Positions 59,270-64,000 of a stretch of 64,000 nt of DNA are shown piece after piece. The position numbers and the translations under genes were made by a program. Under the pieces are notes generated by a model. That model was not told where the DNA came from. It worked only from the letters and a program-made list of their open reading frames with translations, and did not search any database. Numbering within the stretch: the stretch's first letter is position 1; the number at the start of each line of letters is the position of its first letter. The DNA comes from Prorocentrum cordatum (taxonomy: Eukaryota > Sar > Dinophyceae > Prorocentrales > Prorocentraceae). The stretch lies in contig CAUYUJ010019627.1 in NCBI GenBank assembly GCA_963575745.1, positions 535,664 through 599,663 of the forward strand, given 5' to 3'.

Positions 59270-60270
59270 CAAACATTGGGTACATGAGCCTGTCTATGGC
59301 TGCATGTCGGGCACCATATCCTCAGACGGGAGCGCGTTTTATCCTGCAGTGTCATTCCATATGCGGGCGGGATGGGCGCTTGTCCAGGTAGACCCCAGTG
59401 CGCGCGTCAGTGCCACTGCTGATTGTTACCAGCAGGCTTCACAGGATGCGAGGTAATATGGCGTGTGTTTCATATTGATGACCTGCGCATCCCGGCCGGT
59501 GGGCGTTTATGTGGATCGCGTTTTCACGAACAAGTGTCTTCACGACCCAGTGTTCGAGTGTGCACTTGTGGCAGCAAGTGTGGGATGTCTTCGATGGTCC
59601 TAACATGCTGCGCGCGTTCAAGACAAAAGCCCTAACATGCTGCGCGCGCTCAAGACAAAAGCGCATTGCACGCAGACTGATATGGAGGCATGCCGCACGA
59701 CGGCCTGGGAACGTCTTGCGAATGACTCGGCCGATTTGCATGCCAAGCAGAAGGCGAGATGTCACCCGTGCGCAACAGTTGCTGCCAGAGACTTGGCTGG
59801 GCTTCGGCTGCTCGTGATCAAGGCCTGCAAGTGGGTGGCGCAGCAAATAGTGCTGAAGGTGAATAGGGGCTGGCTGGACGCCGATCATTTTTCCCCATAC
59901 AGTCGTCGTGCTATCAGAAGGAACACTGAATAAAGAACAAAAGGGCTTTTCTGGCCACACCGAGCCTTGGCCACGAAGAGGTTCCCCAGCCTGCATCCAA
60001 GGAACGGCCCTGAAAGCCAGAGCCCCTCCTCAGCCCAAAGTGGTCCTTATTTCAGCGCGTTGACCGTATACCCCTCCTAACACTCACCATCCTGCCAACG
60101 CGCTTGACCTGCGATCCTCGCCCGCATCGGCTGGGAAGGATCGGCATCTGTTGTCATCGGAGCATCCCCAGACAAATCCTGAGCTCAAGCTGCGCGTGCA
60201 GCTGCGGGGGCATGCGTGGCCGCCTGCACCTCGTGCGGAGCATACACTCATGAGCATCGATTGACCGATC
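59270..60270 (+). pseudogene. LINE RNase H and zinc-tail remnant
   Basis: TISSDGSAFYPAVSFHMRAG starts a LINE-type RNase H (first catalytic Asp in SDGS). After frame changes come VGVYVDRVF (third Asp region) and LHLWQQVWDVFDGP, then KTKAHCTQTDMEACRTTAWE and LANDSADLHAKQKA (last Asp). A 32-bp tandem duplication at about 59599-59663 (CTAACATGCTGCGCGCG...) shifts the frame. Further on ACTSCGAYTHEHRLTDPC (about 60217-60270) resembles the Cys/His tail after RNase H in dinoflagellate LINEs. Dead copy. Confidence 0.62.
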
Positions 60271-61170
60271 CCTGTCCCCACTGGCATGGCCTTCGTGCCA
60301 CTGGCCGATTTACCCCCCAGGATGGGGATATGCGCTGTTCCCTTCGGGCATCGCAAATCATATCCCAAACTGGGGGGGGAGGGATGATGGGGCTGAGATA
60401 CTCTCCCCCAATCGGGATGGGGATCGGTTAGACGATACTGAACTCAGCGTGGGGTGCAGAACCTCATCAAGCCCTGCGCAGGCCTGACCGCTGGCTTCAC
60501 GAGGCAACGCAGTCGAACGGCCGAGGCCGCACAGTGCGCGAAGTAGAGAATCGGCAGCCGTGTCGTTGCTGCAGTGCATGCCTTCGCATGCCTGGCGGCT
60601 AGCAAGGCACCGCCCCTCGCCGCCCAGGAGGCCCAAGAAGGTGGGCTCCCTGACGGGGGCGGGTGGGTGTTGGTTGAAGCCGGCCAGAACCCCTGGCCAA
60701 ATGGGCTGCCACACACGGCGAGGGGAAGCTGAAGCTCGGCGGCGAGCGAGTCTCAGAAGGCGGCGGGGCTTCTCAGGCACTCAGGTAAGGCGCCACGCAC
60801 TCCGCGATCGGGCGCCACTCGGGGAGGAGGAGGTGGGGGGGAGGAGAAGGAGGAGGAGGAGGACCAGTGTAAACCCAAGAGTCATCAAAGATGTTGGAAT
60901 AAACCCTCCCTCGAAGCTCCCTCTTCATAGGCCCCTACAACTGTTCACTTCCATTGAGGGAACTGCCTCGTTGGAAGACAATCGTTTGAAGATCCTGAAG
61001 CTTGTTCTCGCAACTTCAACGCCACAAATCAAACGGACTGCTGCGTCTTGACGATCCGGAACCGTACCAAAACGCCATTTCGGGGACTTCAACACCGCGA
61101 ATAAACAGAACTGCTGCACCCGCATGTCCTGAATCCGTCCAAAAAAACATTTCTGGTACGTTGATCATGG
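60271..61170. other. No supportable gene; two ~76-bp repeat units at the end
   Basis: 60.3-60.9 kb has only biased frames. Near 61012 and 61088 the words ACTTCAACGCCACAAATCAA and ACTTCAACACCGCGAATAAA each lead to ACTGCTGC, suggesting a diverged two-unit repeat next to the satellite. Confidence 0.4.
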
Positions 61171-61610
61171 GAATCCGTGAAACTCTTGCAATTTGTATGA
61201 ACGAATGTGCGCGGCGCCACGGCGAGAACCACATTTTGAAAACGACCCGCCCTCAATCCGTGAAACCCTTGCAAATTTCTAAAACGAATGTGCGCGGCGA
61301 TAAGGCGAGAGCTACATTTTGAAAACGACCCGCCTCAATCCGTGAAACTCTTGCAACTTGTATGAACGAATGTGCGCGGCGCAACGGCGAGAACCACATT
61401 TTGAAAACGACCCGCCCTCAATCCGTGAAACCCTTCCAAAGTTTTCAAACGAATGCGCGCGGCGCTAAGGCGAGAACCACATTTTGAAAACGACCTGCCT
61501 CAATCCGTGAAACTCATCGATCTGTTGAAACGAATGTGCGAGGCGATAAAGCGAGAGCCACATTTTGAAAACGACCCGCCCTCAATCCGCGAAACTCTTG
61601 ACACTTATCA
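61171..61610. repeat. 82/83-bp satellite, six units alternating in length
   Basis: AATCCG starts at 61172, 61255, 61337, 61420, 61502 and 61584 (steps 83, 82, 83, 82, 82). Units share GTGAAACTCTTGCAA, AACGAATGTGCGCGGCG, GGCGAGAACCACATTTTGAA and AACGACCCGCC(C)TCAATCC. Odd and even units differ consistently, indicating a 165-bp dimer. Confidence 0.94.
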
Positions 61611-61715
61611 AGCTTCGGAATCATGAATGGTGAGGACGTCTCAGGCGAAATGCCCGGTCCGCCCTACAAACTGGCCTCGGGGTGCGACAGGGAGAAATGA
61701 AGTACAAGGAATAGG

Positions 61716-62890
61716 AATGGAGGAGGAGGACGACGACGACGAGGAGGAGAAGGAGGAGGAGGTGGCCACAGCAGGGGGCGGATGGGGGAGGGCCCCCAGG
61801 TGAGGGGGGCTCTATCGCGGCACGGGGGCCGGTCCCCGCCTCGCCCTTCAGGATCTTCGTTCGCGCCTCAAGGAGGGGCTGTTGCCTCTCGGAGAACTCC
61901 TTGCGCAGCTCTCGCACCTGGAGCGGGACGAGGAGGAGAAGGAGGACGAGGAGCTGGAGGAGGAGGAGGAGGAGGAAGAGGAGGAGGGAGGAGGAGGAGG
62001 AGGAGGAGAAGGAGGAGGAGGAGAGGGAGGAGGAAGAGGAAGAAGAGGAGAAGGAGAAGGAGAGGAGGAGGAGAGGAGGAGGAGGAGGAGGGAGGAGGAG
62101 AGGAGGAGGAGGAGGAGGAGGAGTTTGGAGGAGGAGAAGGGGTATGGGGGGGAAGGAGGAGGTGGGGAGGGGGGGATCAGCGCCGAGAGGCGAGAGGGGG
62201 GAACCGAGCGGGAGGAGGAGGAGGAGGGTAAAAGCAGGAGGACGAGGAATGCAGACGAGGGGAAGAACGTAAGAGCGCAGCGGAGGTGGAGTGGAGGACG
62301 AGGAGGAGGGGGAGGAGGGAGAGGATGGGGAGGGGGAGGGGGAGGAGGAAAGTGCTGTCAAGAAGTCAGCCAAGGTACACGAGGAGGAGGAGGAGGAGGA
62401 GGAGAGAGAAGAGGAGGAGGAGGAGGAGGAGGAGTAGGAAGAGGAGGAAGGGGAGGACAAGGAGGAGGAAAATGCCACAGCTTTCTTGCTCAGGTTGGCC
62501 TAAAGTAGAAGGAGGAGGAGGGGGAGGAGGAGGAGGAGGAGGACGAGGACGAGGAGGAGAGGGAGGAGGGAGGAGGGGGAGAGGGAGGGGGAGGGCGAGG
62601 AGAAGTGCTGTCAAGAAGGCGGTCGAGGTAGGCACACGACAAGACTGCCAAGGAGGAGGAGGAGGAGGAGGAGAAGGAGGAGGAGGAGGGTTCTTCCCTC
62701 TGCAAAGAGGAGGCAGGACCGAGGATGCCGCGCTCAGCCGCGCAGCCTTCCTGAAACAAGCATTGAGTCCGACGAGGGGGGGAGAAGGAGAGTAGGGGGA
62801 GGGGGGGGGAGGGGAGGGGGAGGAGGACGAGGAGGAGGACGAGGAGGAGAAGAAGGAGGACTGGGGGAGGAGGGGGAGGGGGAGGTGGGC
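61716..62890. repeat. GGA homopurine tract, ~1.2 kb
   Basis: The + strand is almost pure purine (GGA/GAG/AGG/GAA) from about 61920 to 62470 and again at 62505-62590, 62650-62700 and 62780-62890, with short mixed interruptions. Glu/Gly/Arg-rich or Ser/Pro/Leu-rich ORFs on both strands are by-products. Confidence 0.93.
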
Positions 62891-63480
62891 GGGGTTGGTG
62901 GTACACCAAGGTCAGGGTAGTCGAGCTCGACCACCTGGCAGGCGCCTACTTTTTTTTCTCTTCCTCGCAGCACGTGTTCCATGTATACTGCTGCGGCGCC
63001 TGCCAGGTACCCTGCCTGTGCCTCTACGTCAAGTCGGTCTGGACCTGCGCACTTTTTACTCATGCACGCAACAGCTACATGGCTCATGTTGCGCTTACGG
63101 TAAAAAGGAGGAGGAGGAGGAATAGGAGGAGAAGTGTTGTCAAAAAGGCGGCCGAGGTAAGCACACGCCAAGGCTGCCAAGGTGGTAGGCCTGATTTACT
63201 TTGTTGGCCCTGCTGCTGGACTCCAACTCCATGCGCCTAAAATATGTTTGATTGCTTCCCTGGTGGGCCCTGGGTCAAAAACGGCGCTTAGGGAGCCAGC
63301 CATTGAAGGAGGAGGTGGCACGGTCGTCTATGAGGCTTATGGGTTCCAGGTCCAGGTTGTTCTGGACCATGATGACTGACAACGGAGTTGTGGGCACAGA
63401 GGTTCAGCATAGAATTGGAATGATCAGAAGAAAATTAAGACTCATACATATTTGCACATGGAAGCACCAGCGTCCAGCTA
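62891..63480. other. No supportable gene
   Basis: Short frames only. GGA triplets return at 63105-63125 and 63308-63318. The words GTGTTGTCAAAAAGGCGGCCGAGGTA (63134 region) and GTGCTGTCAAGAAGGCGGTCGAGGTA (62603 region) are near-identical, a dispersed repeat inside the purine-rich area. Confidence 0.4.
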
Positions 63481-63690
63481 TCACACACATGCCTTTACAT
63501 TGTTGACAATGTTGTGGTTTAACGCTGCCATCTGGGAACCAACCTGGATCGACACCGACGACGAGGCTGCGGCCTTCTTCTCGAATTCGCGCTCGATCTC
63601 GAGGTACTGGTCGTCCAGGGCCTTCATCTCCTGACGGCGCCCAGACAGTCTCCCCAACTCATTGGCGCAAGTCCCGGCTGTTTCTGGCAA
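63481..63690 (-). CDS. Possible coiled-coil exon
   Basis: 69-residue minus frame (GRRQEMKALDDQYLEIEREF, QVGSQMAALNHNIVNNV) with heptad-like spacing. Similar in style to the remnant at 12930-13485. No start context or family recognised. Confidence 0.3.
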   Translation of the reverse strand: MPETAGTCANELGRLSGRRQEMKALDDQYLEIEREFEKKAAASSSVSIQVGSQMAALNHNIVNNVKACV

Positions 63691-63894
63691 AGAGTTCCTC
63701 CCATTTGGTCGGGGGCGTCCACAAGGTGAGCGTCTGAGAAGAGGGGTCGCAAATCATCGCACGAAACACGTGCGCGGCCAGGGGGGAGCCAAAGGACGCA
63801 TTAAGATAAGAAGAAACACCATGACACTTAGGGGGGCATCATGGTCTCGGCCATGTGATCCACCCTCCCCTAATCATCACACCCCTCGTGGCCG

Positions 63895-64000
63895 CCCCCG
63901 GTCTGGTTGCTGCTGCTGTAGCTGCTGCTGCTGTTGTTGTGCCTGCTGTTGTTGTTGTGTCAGTTGCTGTTGTTGTTGCCGCTGCTGCTTTCTGAATGGA
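63895..64000 (-). CDS. Possible poly-Gln exon running off the window
   Basis: CAA/CAG-rich minus frame: RKQQRQQQQQLTQQQQQAQQ and on, ending near 63895. It may belong with the coiled-coil exon as one gene continuing beyond 64000, or be only a CAG/CAA repeat. Confidence 0.3.

Noticed and set aside
61621-62795. Long Glu/Gly-rich and Ser/Pro/Leu-rich ORFs
   Set aside because: By-products of the GGA homopurine tract, open in several frames on both strands.

Overview
The window is dinoflagellate nuclear DNA, and almost all of it is transposable elements and simple repeats. The best single piece of evidence is a complete 22-nt dinoflagellate spliced-leader (DinoSL) sequence at 49050-49071 (minus strand), placed exactly at the 5' end of a giant non-LTR retrotransposon. 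GC-rich coding sequence, abundant tyrosine-recombinase retroelements and very long microsatellites fit the same assignment. No intact host gene could be identified with confidence; weak coiled-coil or Q-rich exon candidates lie near 12.9-13.5 kb, 30.7-32.1 kb and 63.5-64 kb, all on the minus strand.

Layout. 0-4.7 kb: low-complexity sequence, a degenerate CCAAGA-type repeat field and a ~52-bp tandem repeat. 4.76-5.68 kb: 3' end of a LINE. 5.68-12.24 kb (minus): tyrosine-recombinase (YR) retrotransposon 1, with split direct repeats in the order A1-ORFs-B1-A2-B2, coding for a small membrane protein, Gag, RT-RNase H, YR and a cytosine-methyltransferase-like domain. 12.25-17 kb: AT microsatellite, tandem repeat, coiled-coil gene remnant and a 2.4-kb TCA satellite. 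18.98-28.30 kb (minus): a complete Copia-like LTR retrotransposon (177-bp LTRs, 3 mismatches) with Gag, protease, methyltransferase-like module, integrase, RT and RNase H, broken by several 1-nt frameshifts. 28.3-32.9 kb: repeats and uncertain gene remnants. 32.93-49.07 kb (minus): a 16.1-kb LINE with SL at its 5' end, a 15-16-nt target duplication, six large ORFs including APE endonuclease and RT-RNase H with all catalytic residues, and at least 15 copies of a covarying hairpin motif. 49.07-50.13 and 57.07-57.97 kb: an array of palindromic foldback repeats. 50.13-57.07 kb (minus): YR retrotransposon 2, inserted inside one foldback arm. 58-61.6 kb: LINE RNase H remnant and an 82/83-bp satellite. 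61.7-62.9 kb: homopurine GGA tract. 63.5-64 kb: possible coiled-coil and poly-Q exons.

How it fits together. The foldback array came first; the LINE landed in the GA tract of one unit and YR element 2 in a terminal arm of another, so the window can be read as a nested insertion record. Both YR elements share one architecture (split repeats, YR followed by a methyltransferase-like domain, YxDN at the RT active site). Methyltransferase-like modules occur in three elements of two different retrotransposon classes here. Most pol genes are interrupted by single-nucleotide frameshifts, many in homopolymers, so decay and assembly error cannot be separated from sequence alone.
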